A stretch of 7,074 nt of DNA from Candidatus Omnitrophota bacterium (GCA_016196515.1 JACPXN010000055.1:1-7074), one strand, 5' to 3'; positions 1 through 6,050 are shown, counted from the stretch's first letter. The notes: generated from the letters alone by a model not told the origin. Numbers and translations are program-made.

Positions 1-1190
1 ATATACAAAAAACCCTGCGGATCGAAACGTCCCAGGTCACCGGTATGAAACCACCCATTGCGTTTGGCTAAGCCCGTGCTTTCAGGATCTTTGTAATATT
101 CCTGCATGACCACCCAGCCGCGGATGACGATCTCGCCGATACCCCCATCCGGTAAAACATGGTCCTCATCATCCACGATCCGGATCTCGCAATTCGGCGC
201 CGGCTTGCCGACACTTTCGATTTTCGGATCATTCAAAGGCGTGACCGTATTGGGCGGGCATGTTTCGGTCATGCCCCAGCCGTTCAGAAGTTTGGCGTTC
301 GGGCAATACTTATGGAAACGTTCCAGGATATCCGGCGAACTGGGCGCGCCGAAAACCACCACCCAACGCAGAGATGAAAGGTCGAATTGTTCGATATGCT
401 TTAAGGTCAGCAATGCCGTGTACATCGGCGGGACAATGTGAAAACACGTGACCTTGTACTGTGTAACGTTCCTTAAAAATTCCAGCGGCCCAAAACGGTC
501 CATCAACACCAGGGTGATCCCGAACAGGACGCAATTCTGGATATAAATGAACCCGCCGATGTGGCTTAAAGGAAGGGCGCATAATTTCACGTCGCGCTCG
601 TTTAAGTCCACGAAATGTTTCATCGCTTCCGGCGACCCGTCGAGATGGCGGTAATTCAACAAAATACCCTTGGGCTCACCTGTCGTGCCCGACGTGTACA
701 TGATCAGCGCCGGGTCCTCTTCCTTGACTTCGGCCGGCGGCGTGCTCCCGCCGCCCAAAAGCGAGGCCCACGGGCGTTCCCACGCCAGCCCCCCGAGCGG
801 CTGTCCCACAACAATAACGGTCTTAAGCGACGGCAGGGCCGCCTTCAAAACCTGAATGTCCACATCCGGTCTGTATAAAGCGATCAAAATTTCAGCTTCC
901 GAATGACTTAAACAGGAAACCAATTCCTCTATTTTGAGCATATGATCCAGGGGCACGACCGTGGCTCCCAGATAGAACAACGACAAATATCCGTAGACAT
1001 ATTCCGGACAATTGGGAAGATAAATAGCGACCTTTGCGGATTTTCGGACACCGGCACAGGATAAGCCCTTAGCCAATTGAAAAACCATGGTCTTAAGGTC
1101 GTTAAAGGAAACCGGCCGGTCTTTAAAGATCAGGGCTGGTTTTGTCCCAAAACGATTTGCTGTGGATTGTAAGATATTGGTAATATTCAT
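1..1190 (-). CDS. AMP-forming acyl-CoA synthetase (ANL superfamily), C-terminus cut by window edge
   Basis: Adenylates a carboxylic acid (probably a fatty or similar acyl acid) and transfers it to CoA in the cytoplasm. The frame is open from ATG at 1190 to the window edge, about 396 codons. Visible motifs are the P-loop-like YTSGTTGEPKG at residues 165-175, LPLSHIGGF at 206-214 (A4 type, His210), GWGMTE at 304-309 (A5) and GWFHTGDLGRFD near 376-387 (A7, ribose-binding Asp385). Family members are about 500-560 residues, so the mobile C-terminal domain with the A10 lysine lies outside the window. The N-terminus MNITNILQ is followed by a typical ANL opening, which supports this start, although there is no Shine-Dalgarno sequence. 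The gene follows padR after 62 bp and appears to have its own promoter with a palindrome over it. The chain length of the substrate cannot be told; a FadD-like long- or medium-chain ligase is likeliest, an aromatic-acid ligase possible. The family call is very secure. Confidence 0.95.
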   Translation of the reverse strand, partial: MNITNILQSTANRFGTKPALIFKDRPVSFNDLKTMVFQLAKGLSCAGVRKSAKVAIYLPNCPEYVYGYLSLFYLGATVVPLDHMLKIEELVSCLSHSEAEILIALYRPDVDIQVLKAALPSLKTVIVVGQPLGGLAWERPWASLLGGGSTPPAEVKEEDPALIMYTSGTTGEPKGILLNYRHLDGSPEAMKHFVDLNERDVKLCALPLSHIGGFIYIQNCVLFGITLVLMDRFGPLEFLRNVTQYKVTCFHIVPPMYTALLTLKHIEQFDLSSLRWVVVFGAPSSPDILERFHKYCPNAKLLNGWGMTETCPPNTVTPLNDPKIESVGKPAPNCEIRIVDDEDHVLPDGGIGEIVIRGWVVMQEYYKDPESTGLAKRNGWFHTGDLGRFDPQGFLY

Positions 1191-1198
1191 AATATAGA

Positions 1199-1216
1199 AT
1201 AGTAAAATTTTACTAT
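1199..1216. promoter_or_regulatory. Perfect 18-bp palindrome, candidate operator for the adjacent PadR regulator
   Basis: ATAGTAAAATTTTACTAT is identical to its own reverse complement over all 18 bases. It covers the -10 hexamer and the likely transcription start of the acyl-CoA synthetase gene, where a bound dimeric repressor would block RNA polymerase. PadR-family proteins bind such dyads as dimers, and the only transcription regulator with a classic DNA-binding domain in the window is encoded 37 bp away. The palindrome is seen; its ownership by this PadR is inferred. I saw no second copy elsewhere in the window. Confidence 0.6.
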
Positions 1217-1234
1217 ATAATAAAAAGAAGTCAA
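1207..1234 (-). promoter_or_regulatory. Sigma-70-type promoter of the acyl-CoA synthetase gene
   Basis: Read on the minus strand, TTGACT (1234-1229, five of six matches to TTGACA) and TAAAAT (1212-1207, five of six to TATAAT) are separated by 16 bp of AT-rich DNA. Transcription would begin near 1200, leaving a leader of only about 10 nt before the ATG at 1190. This leader has no ribosome-binding site. The promoter is predicted by eye only. Confidence 0.6.
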
Positions 1235-1252
1235 GAACTACATAAAAAGGGG

Positions 1253-1765
1253 TTAAAGGTGCTGGATCAGGCGATCGGTGGAAGCGATCTCGGCATCGAC
1301 AAGGTCAAGATCATGTGCAAGGATCAGCCGGATGGATTCCGACTTTTGGGGGGATTTTTCTCTCAACTGGGCCAATTGGCGGCTGATCTTCTTTAAAAGC
1401 GTCATCCTGGCCTTTAAGCGCCGGCGGGCCTGTCCCTTGTCCACCAAAGGCAGAAAATACAAAGACAGGTTCATCTGAAAGAACGGGCGCTCCAAAGACA
1501 AAAAACTGGTCTGAACGAGCCGGTCGAATTTCTTTTGGCCCTTGACGGTGATGCGGTAAACGTGTTTCTCCGGACGGCGGCCCTCCCGCCCGGTCTGTTT
1601 TTCAATGAAACCCTCTTCTTCCATTTTCTGCAGAGGATAATAAATGGATTTGATCTTGATCCCGATATTGGGGGCCACGTCCGCTTCGATCTGGCGTTTG
1701 ATCTCGTAACCGTGCTTGGGACCCGATGCCAAAAGACCTAGAAATAAAAGTTCGTGTTCGATCAT
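1253..1765 (-). CDS. PadR-family transcriptional regulator
   Basis: A 170-residue cytoplasmic DNA-binding protein of the usual PadR length. Residues 1-80 form the winged helix: LLxLGLLASGPKHGYEIKRQI-like opening (HGYEI at 18-22), recognition-helix region IYYPLQKMEEEGFI (41-54), and the wing with GRRPEKHVYRIT (62-73). Residues about 90-165 are helical and basic, matching the C-terminal dimerisation domain (Vir_act_alpha_C type). Its ATG overlaps the stop of the upstream lipoprotein gene by 4 bp (ATGA) and has no Shine-Dalgarno of its own, so translation is probably coupled. Downstream, 62 bp away, lies an acyl-CoA synthetase whose promoter contains an 18-bp palindrome; this is the obvious candidate target. 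PadR proteins are usually repressors released by a small ligand. Here an acyl-CoA or a carboxylic acid would fit the neighbour, but the ligand is a guess. Confidence 0.92.
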   Translation of the reverse strand: MIEHELLFLGLLASGPKHGYEIKRQIEADVAPNIGIKIKSIYYPLQKMEEEGFIEKQTGREGRRPEKHVYRITVKGQKKFDRLVQTSFLSLERPFFQMNLSLYFLPLVDKGQARRRLKARMTLLKKISRQLAQLREKSPQKSESIRLILAHDLDLVDAEIASTDRLIQHL

Positions 1766-2181
1766 GGGGCGGTCAAGACCTTGTCCAGACCTTTGAACAG
1801 GGCTTTGGCAACGGCGCGTTTGGCATTGGTGCTTAAAGAGGAAATTTCAACGCGGACCTCGGTGTCGGATATCTCGACGAAGAAGATCCCGACCTCCGTC
1901 GTATTGATGTAACCGGGGATACCCATCACGACCACATGACCTCTCACCTCGTCTTTTTGGAATATCAGATAGTGGTTCTCCTCAATGACCTTAAGCACGG
2001 CCTCCATGCATTCCCAGTATCCTTTGGGATACGTCCTGGTGATGGCGTCCACGCGCCTTTTTTCCATTTCCCGGATGGAAGAACCCCAGAAGGTCCGACC
2101 GACCTCGGCCACGAACGCGCACCCGGCCAGGGTAAGAGATAAAATAGCGACGGAAAAAATCTTTATTTCCCGATGTTTCAT
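1762..2181 (-). CDS. Small lipoprotein of unknown function
   Basis: A 139-residue protein I do not recognise. Its N-terminus is a clear lipoprotein signal: basic n-region MKHREIK, hydrophobic IFSVAILSLTLA, and lipobox LAGC with Cys21 as the lipidation site. Ala22 follows the cysteine, with no Asp+2 retention signal, so an outer-membrane location is likely. The mature part (about 118 residues) begins with a charged helix (REMEKRRVDAITRTY), then alternates helix and strand, ending SSLSTNAKRAVAKALFKGLDKVL. It reads like a small alpha/beta envelope domain. The start is supported by GGAGGGGCC directly before the ATG. It overlaps the coiled-coil gene upstream and padR downstream by 4 bp each (ATGA), so the three are surely co-translated. 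The role is unknown; the context suggests partnership with the membrane-anchored coiled-coil protein. Confidence 0.88.
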   Translation of the reverse strand: MKHREIKIFSVAILSLTLAGCAFVAEVGRTFWGSSIREMEKRRVDAITRTYPKGYWECMEAVLKVIEENHYLIFQKDEVRGHVVVMGIPGYINTTEVGIFFVEISDTEVRVEISSLSTNAKRAVAKALFKGLDKVLTAP

Positions 2182-3020
2182 GGCCCCTCCGGCTGCCCTT
2201 CGGGTAGCGGTCCTTTGACCTTCAATTTGATCTCTTCATACGCTTTTTCCAAAGCCACAAGTTGAGAACGTGTTTTTTCCAATTCGAATTGGGACAATTT
2301 CTCGCGTTTGGTGAACTCTTGACCCTGTTTTTCCATCTCCCGCGAAACCTCCTCCAGACGATTCTTCGCCGCCTGCAGTTCGATCTGGTCCTTTTCCATG
2401 GCCGCCACACGGCCCAGGGCCTGCTCCAACTGGACCTTATAATTATCACACATGCGTTCAAATCCAGAGGCCTGCGCCCGGTGTTTGGTGATCTCGTGAT
2501 GCAGGGCCTCAATCTCCTCGACGGGCGCTGTTCCCGCCGATGGCGGGGCGGCTTTCAATTTGGTCATCTCGGCATTGGCCGCCAGCAATTCATCCCCCAT
2601 GTGTTTACGGACAGCAACGATCTCATCCTGCAACTCTTTGATGTTCGCCTTTCCTGCCTCCAACTGCCCTTGTAACGAAGAATTGTCCTCACGCAAGCGG
2701 TCCAAAGACTGCTCTGCTTCGGCCATCCTGGTCTTGTCCCCTTGTTGGGCCTCTGTCTTTAATTTTTCATTTTCTTGAGTCAGGGTATCGATCCTCGCCA
2801 TGGCTTCCTGGGCCTGGGCCGCTGCCTTCTCGGAGATGAGGCGCATTTCCTCTTCCAAGTCTTCAACGTGTTTTTGAAGTCCCGGTTCCTTCATTGCAGA
2901 TGGCATGATCGGCTGGATGGATACGGACGCAACGGATTCTTTGCGCAGCATACAGAACAAAAACCCCAAAAGAGCGCCCGCGAAGAACATGACCCCGACG
3001 ATCATATAAAAGATAACCAT
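2178..3020 (-). CDS. Membrane-anchored coiled-coil protein of unknown function
   Basis: A 280-residue protein with one N-terminal membrane segment (about residues 2-25, VIFYMIVGVMFFAGALLGFLF) followed by Arg26-Lys27. By the positive-inside rule the bulk is probably cytoplasmic, though a periplasmic orientation is not excluded. Two long heptad-rich, Glu/Lys/Gln-rich stretches follow, about 48-156 and 168-268, joined by a Pro/Ala/Gly linker (AAPPSAGTAP, 157-166). The tail is Pro/Gly-rich (GPLPEGQPEGP). No enzymatic motif is visible, so similarity searches will hit many unrelated coiled coils. The start is firm: CGGAGGATTT precedes the ATG. Upstream is a 105-bp gap with a hairpin and only a weak promoter candidate (TTGAAG 3088-3083, 19 bp, TATAAG 3063-3058). 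Downstream the lipoprotein start overlaps its stop by 4 bp. A scaffold or tether role is conceivable but not shown. Confidence 0.88.
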   Translation of the reverse strand: MVIFYMIVGVMFFAGALLGFLFCMLRKESVASVSIQPIMPSAMKEPGLQKHVEDLEEEMRLISEKAAAQAQEAMARIDTLTQENEKLKTEAQQGDKTRMAEAEQSLDRLREDNSSLQGQLEAGKANIKELQDEIVAVRKHMGDELLAANAEMTKLKAAPPSAGTAPVEEIEALHHEITKHRAQASGFERMCDNYKVQLEQALGRVAAMEKDQIELQAAKNRLEEVSREMEKQGQEFTKREKLSQFELEKTRSQLVALEKAYEEIKLKVKGPLPEGQPEGP

Positions 3021-3082
3021 AAATCCTCCGTATTGAGATCCCTCGTTCGAGTGACGACTTATAAACTCGGGATAAATTCGCC

Positions 3083-3120
3083 CTTCAAACTTATGTCACT
3101 TTCGTTCCATAAGTTTGGGG
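3083..3120. repeat. Inverted repeat able to form a hairpin between hldD and the coiled-coil gene
   Basis: CAAACTTATG (3086-3095) and CATAAGTTTG (3108-3117) are perfect 10-bp inverted copies around a 12-nt loop; outer C-G and T-G pairs could extend it on the plus strand. It starts a few bases beyond the hldD stop codon. Neither strand shows a T-run after the stem, so it is not a standard intrinsic terminator. It could be a 3' mRNA-stabilising stem, a processing site or a protein-binding dyad upstream of the next gene. The gap 3021-3125 otherwise holds the strong ribosome-binding site at 3023-3028 and a weak promoter candidate. Confidence 0.65.
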
Positions 3121-3125
3121 CTCAT

Positions 3126-4097
3126 TTACCAAATGGTTTTATTTTTAAGATACCCGCAATAATCGCGGACAGCGTCTTCCAAAGACAAAAACGGTTTCAC
3201 ATACCCGGCCCGGCGTAATTTGCTGATGTCGGCTTGCGTAAAATACTGATAACGCGTCTTTAAAACTTCCGGCATTTCACTATATTCGATACGGACCGGT
3301 TTCCCCACGGCGGAAAAGAGCGCGGCAGCCAGATCGTTCCATGTGCGGGCACGGCCCATGCCCAGATTGAAGATCCCGTTGACATCCTTATGGTCCATAA
3401 AAAATAAAAGCGCATCGACGGCATCCTTGACATAAATAAAATCCCGCATCTGTTCGCCGTCTTTATACTTGGGGTCATAGGACTTAAAAAGGGCCATTGT
3501 CCCCTCGGAAACGACCCTGTCATAGGCTTTGGCGATGATGCTCCTCATGTCCCCCTTGTGGTATTCATTGGGGCCGAACACGTTAAAAAACTTCACCCCC
3601 ACCATGCGGTCCTGATAACCTTGGGCCAGGACCCACTCGTCGAATTTTTGCTTGGATTCGCCATAGGGATTCAACGGCTTTAGCCGGGATATTTTTGTTT
3701 CATCGTCACTGTAGCCCCGCACACCGTCGCCGTAGGTCGCGGCGGACGAAGCATAGATCAAACGGGACTTGGACTTGACCGCCCAATGGGCAACATGGCA
3801 GGAATATTCAAAGTTATTGGTTTGAAAATACGCGACATCCTGCAGGATCGTGGAACTGCAGGCACCCATGTGAAAAATGCAGTCAACATTAAAATCGAAC
3901 GGACCGCGGCGGATGGACTTTAAAAACTCGGCCTTGTCGAAATAACGCGCATACTTTTTCCCGGCCAAATTCTTCTTTTTAAGGTCATCATCGCCGTCAT
4001 AATGGTCCACGACGACGATGTCCTGACGCCTTGATTCATTGAGCTTCGCGACTAAGCAACTGCCGATGAACCCCGCGGCTCCGGTGACGACGATCAT
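3126..4097 (-). CDS. hldD: ADP-L-glycero-D-manno-heptose-6-epimerase
   Basis: Cytoplasmic NAD(P)-dependent epimerase that converts ADP-D-glycero- to ADP-L-glycero-D-manno-heptose, the last step in making the heptose donor for the LPS inner core. It is a short-chain dehydrogenase/reductase of 323 residues (E. coli protein about 310). Visible features are the Rossmann motif TGAAGFIGS (5-13), Asp31 after the second strand, the family hallmark GACSST (78-83), YASSAATYG (115-123), the catalytic YGESK pair Tyr145/Lys149, FFNVFGPNEYHKGDM (170-184) and RDFIYVKDAVDA (218-229). FTQADISKLRRAGYVKPF (286-303) closely matches the E. coli C-terminal region. The start is supported by AGGGGGAAT before the ATG. 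It lies 41 bp after the lipoprotein gene, probably in the same transcript as the REC-EAL gene. No other heptose or LPS-core gene is visible, so it sits apart from the usual cluster. It implies a heptose-containing LPS. Confidence 0.95.
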   Translation of the reverse strand: MIVVTGAAGFIGSCLVAKLNESRRQDIVVVDHYDGDDDLKKKNLAGKKYARYFDKAEFLKSIRRGPFDFNVDCIFHMGACSSTILQDVAYFQTNNFEYSCHVAHWAVKSKSRLIYASSAATYGDGVRGYSDDETKISRLKPLNPYGESKQKFDEWVLAQGYQDRMVGVKFFNVFGPNEYHKGDMRSIIAKAYDRVVSEGTMALFKSYDPKYKDGEQMRDFIYVKDAVDALLFFMDHKDVNGIFNLGMGRARTWNDLAAALFSAVGKPVRIEYSEMPEVLKTRYQYFTQADISKLRRAGYVKPFLSLEDAVRDYCGYLKNKTIW

Positions 4098-4116
4098 ATT
4101 CCCCCTGTGCCTGTAC

Positions 4117-4138
4117 GGGCGCGGCTGCCGCCGTGCCC
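4117..4138. repeat. GC-rich hairpin between the lipoprotein gene and hldD
   Basis: Arms GGGCGCGGC (4117-4125) and GCCGTGCCC (4130-4138) pair with one non-Watson-Crick position around a 4-nt loop. In the transcribed (minus) orientation that position is an A-C mismatch. The hairpin begins directly after the lipoprotein stop codon and ends about 19 nt before the hldD ATG, close to its ribosome-binding site. No T-run follows, so it is not a clear terminator. It may tune hldD translation or protect mRNA ends. Confidence 0.5.
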
Positions 4139-4672
4139 CTACCTTGTTTGCGCGGCAATTTCATACCCCAAAGCATCCCCTAAGGCATCAGCGGCCTGAA
4201 AAACATCCTTAAAATCGCCCAAATGCGCGTCCCCGGCGAACGTCAGGACCTTGGCCCCTGTCGAGGACAGCCAGATCTCCCCTGATATGGCCAGGCGTCC
4301 TTTACCCCGGCGTAAAACCAAACGTTTAAGACGACCGTTTTGAGAAAGTTCCTCAATGTATCCCTGAAAAACCAGGTTCGGTTCATCCTCCGGTGCGGCA
4401 ATGATCAAAGATGTCCGGGCCTGCGCAAGCCGGTTGGCAATACCCTTGATGATCATCAATGAAACGCGGTCCGATTGTTCATCAGCCGATGTCCGGGCCC
4501 CGGCCTTTAAAGGCGTGAACGCTATTTTCCCACCGGACTTAAGAGCAGCGGCATCAACAAGAGTGACAACAACATCGAGGGGTTTTTCGGACGGCTTGAC
4601 CTGCGCCTGCCCGAAACAGCCGCTGAAAACGAACACCAACGCCGCGCACATGAAAGGAAAAATGGACATCAT
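4139..4672 (-). CDS. Probable outer-membrane lipoprotein of unknown function
   Basis: A 177-residue protein from the ATG at 4672, unrecognised. The N-terminus MMSIFPFMCAALVFVFSGC is a hydrophobic signal ending in a lipobox-like FSGC (Cys19); Phe at -3 is atypical, and the n-region lacks a positive charge. The mature part contains short strands and helices (KIAFTPLKAG, DRVSLMIIKGIANRLAQ, SLIIAAPEDEPNLVFQGYIEEL, RGKGRLAISGEIWLSSTGAKVLTFAGD). This order resembles the small alpha/beta domain of CsgG/LpoB/TolB-N-like envelope lipoproteins, a weak fold-level impression only. The start is uncertain: an in-frame TTG at 4711 would add 13 residues and supply a Lys to the signal. Neither start has a Shine-Dalgarno, and the TTG may instead be part of a -35 box. 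The gene follows the REC-EAL gene (55 bp, or 16 bp with the TTG) and precedes hldD by 41 bp, suggesting one operon. Confidence 0.8.
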   Translation of the reverse strand: MMSIFPFMCAALVFVFSGCFGQAQVKPSEKPLDVVVTLVDAAALKSGGKIAFTPLKAGARTSADEQSDRVSLMIIKGIANRLAQARTSLIIAAPEDEPNLVFQGYIEELSQNGRLKRLVLRRGKGRLAISGEIWLSSTGAKVLTFAGDAHLGDFKDVFQAADALGDALGYEIAAQTR

Positions 4673-4682
4673 TACGGGATGA

Positions 4683-4711
4683 ATCTTAGCATAGACCGGG
4701 CAAGGGCTCAA
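4683..4711 (-). promoter_or_regulatory. Possible internal promoter for the lipoprotein-hldD pair
   Basis: On the minus strand TTGAGC (4711-4706) and TAAGAT (4688-4683) are exactly 17 bp apart, each matching four of six consensus bases. Transcription would start only a few bases before the ATG at 4672, giving an almost leaderless mRNA. Similar matches arise by chance, so this is tentative; its main value is as an alternative reading of the TTG that could otherwise be taken as a start codon. Confidence 0.3.
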
Positions 4712-4727
4712 CCATAAACCAGAATTG

Positions 4728-5894
4728 TTAATGGGGGGTCATGACGGACATGGCTTTCAGGTCGACGTTGGGGGTCGGCCGGCACAGATAATAACCCTGA
4801 CCGGCGTCCACGCCCAATTCGACGAGCATATCGAGGTCCTGTCTGCCTTCAATGCCTTCCGCGACGCACATCACCTGATTGTCCCGGCAAAAAGAAACGA
4901 TCAACTTGACGATGCTTTTTTTGACGCAGTCATAGGCCAGACCGGACACGATGTGCCGGTCGAGTTTGATGAGTTCCGGGCGTGTCTCAACGATGGACTC
5001 CAGGCTGGCAAAACCGCCGCCCACATCGTCAATGGCGATCTTGAACCCTCCACGGCGGTAATCCAAAAGGCGGTCAAAAAATATCTTGTATTGGCTGATC
5101 GCGGAACGTTCCGTGATCTCCAAAAATACCTTCTGGCTGGACATCCCCCAATTGCTGAACATGTCTTTGATCACAATGAACCTGTCGCTTTCAACCAAAT
5201 ACGGGTCGCAATTCAAGAACAAATGCTCCTGCTCGAAGAGCCGTGTCGCGATCGCCAGTGCTTTTCGCCAAACCACCATTTCCAGCTGATAATACAGGCC
5301 GAAACGCAAAGCGGCTTTGAACATCTCTTGTGGGTCGGATAAAATACCCTTGGTCTGGGGACGGCTCAAGACCTCAAGGCCGAACAAACGCATGGGTTTT
5401 AAAAGATAAATGGGCTGGAAATACGGAATGACCCGTTCATGCTTGATGATGTGCTGCAATTCATTCATCACCGCGTACTGCCGCTGTGAATGCTCATAGT
5501 CGGCGGTATGATTGCTGCGCCTGAGCACGGCTTCAATGCGGGCGAACAATTCTTCGGGTTCAAAGGGCTTGGCCAGATAATCATCCGCTCCGAGATGAAA
5601 ACTTTCGATCTTGTCGCGGTTCTGGGTATTGGCGCTGATAATGATGATGGGGATATTTTGGGTCCGGGCGTCGCTTTTTAAAAGCCGGCAGGCCTCAAAG
5701 CCCTGTTGGTCCGGCAAGAGAAGGTCAAGAAGGATGAGGTCTACGCCGTCATTGACTTTTTTCAGGGCTTCCGGGCCGTTTTTAACGGCCGTGGCCTTAT
5801 ACCCGTGTGTGCCCAGAAGCAATAAAAGAAGCCGGGAAATCGCGGGTTCATCATTGACGACCAAGACCCTTTGACTGTTGATACCGCTTGCCAT
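4728..5894 (-). CDS. REC-EAL response regulator, predicted cyclic-di-GMP phosphodiesterase
   Basis: A 388-residue cytoplasmic two-domain protein. The receiver (about 8-125) has the acidic pocket Asn14-Asp15-Glu16, phosphoacceptor Asp57 (LLDLLLP), Ser87 and Lys109 (LAKPF). The EAL domain (about 150-380) keeps the metal and catalytic residues: Glu174 in EVL, Asn228 in FLNCDP, Glu259 in LEITE, Asp289-Asp290 in IDDVGGGF, Lys310 in IKLDR, Glu346 in VAEGIE and Gln366 in GQGYYL. It should therefore hydrolyse c-di-GMP to pGpG under control of a histidine kinase not seen in this window. There is no GGDEF domain. I chose ATG 5894, with GAAAGGAAAA about 10 nt upstream. The in-frame ATG at 5993 adds 33 residues unlike any receiver start, and the likely -10 box (5950-5945) lies downstream of it. 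The gene is followed by a lipoprotein gene and hldD, hinting at a surface-related output. Confidence 0.93.
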   Translation of the reverse strand: MASGINSQRVLVVNDEPAISRLLLLLLGTHGYKATAVKNGPEALKKVNDGVDLILLDLLLPDQQGFEACRLLKSDARTQNIPIIIISANTQNRDKIESFHLGADDYLAKPFEPEELFARIEAVLRRSNHTADYEHSQRQYAVMNELQHIIKHERVIPYFQPIYLLKPMRLFGLEVLSRPQTKGILSDPQEMFKAALRFGLYYQLEMVVWRKALAIATRLFEQEHLFLNCDPYLVESDRFIVIKDMFSNWGMSSQKVFLEITERSAISQYKIFFDRLLDYRRGGFKIAIDDVGGGFASLESIVETRPELIKLDRHIVSGLAYDCVKKSIVKLIVSFCRDNQVMCVAEGIEGRQDLDMLVELGVDAGQGYYLCRPTPNVDLKAMSVMTPH

Positions 5895-5916
5895 CGCCAG
5901 AGTTTTCCTTTCGAGA

Positions 5917-5988
5917 TGTAAAGCGGACTCTAAGATGTACTTTAAGTATAACTCTAACGCGAAAAGAAATCGATGGCTGTAAAGCGGA
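5917..5988. repeat. Pair of 11-bp direct repeats flanking the REC-EAL promoter
   Basis: TGTAAAGCGGA occurs at 5917-5927 and again at 5978-5988, 61 bp apart. If transcription starts near 5938, the copies are centred near +16 and -45, positions typical for an operator and an upstream activator or second operator. The repeat is exact, but an 11-mer repeated somewhere in a window this size is expected by chance; its location makes it worth noting. Confidence 0.45.
5945..5973 (-). promoter_or_regulatory. Probable promoter of the REC-EAL gene
   Basis: On the minus strand TATACT (5950-5945) matches five of six -10 bases. The hexamer 17 bp upstream, TCGATT (5973-5968), is a poor -35, so an activator may be needed. 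The start site would be near 5938, giving a leader of about 44 nt to the ATG at 5894. The rest of the non-coding stretch 5895-6103 holds the folA terminator and nothing else I can support. Confidence 0.45.
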
Positions 5989-6050
5989 ACCATTCAATTT
6001 TTTTCATCTGACCCATTTTTTTATCCTTAAGGGGAACAAGCGGTTAGGTG

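Noticed and set aside
310..582. A 90-codon minus-strand frame inside the acyl-CoA synthetase
   Set aside because: It is out of frame with the continuous synthetase reading frame, which contains all expected ANL motifs. No frameshift is needed to explain the region.
2262..2778. Plus-strand frames opposite the coiled-coil gene
   Set aside because: Antisense shadows of a repetitive Glu/Lys/Gln-rich gene; no start signal or motif.
3086..3117. Intrinsic terminator after hldD
   Set aside because: The stem is good but no T-run follows on either strand, so it is reported only as an inverted repeat.
4725..5342. A 205-codon plus-strand open frame opposite the EAL domain
   Set aside because: It lies wholly antisense to well-conserved EAL sequence, shows no family motif, and its length is explained by the codon bias of the real gene.
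5895..5993. A 33-residue N-terminal extension of the REC-EAL protein from ATG 5993
   Set aside because: No ribosome-binding site, the likely promoter lies inside it, and the receiver domain starts normally from ATG 5894.
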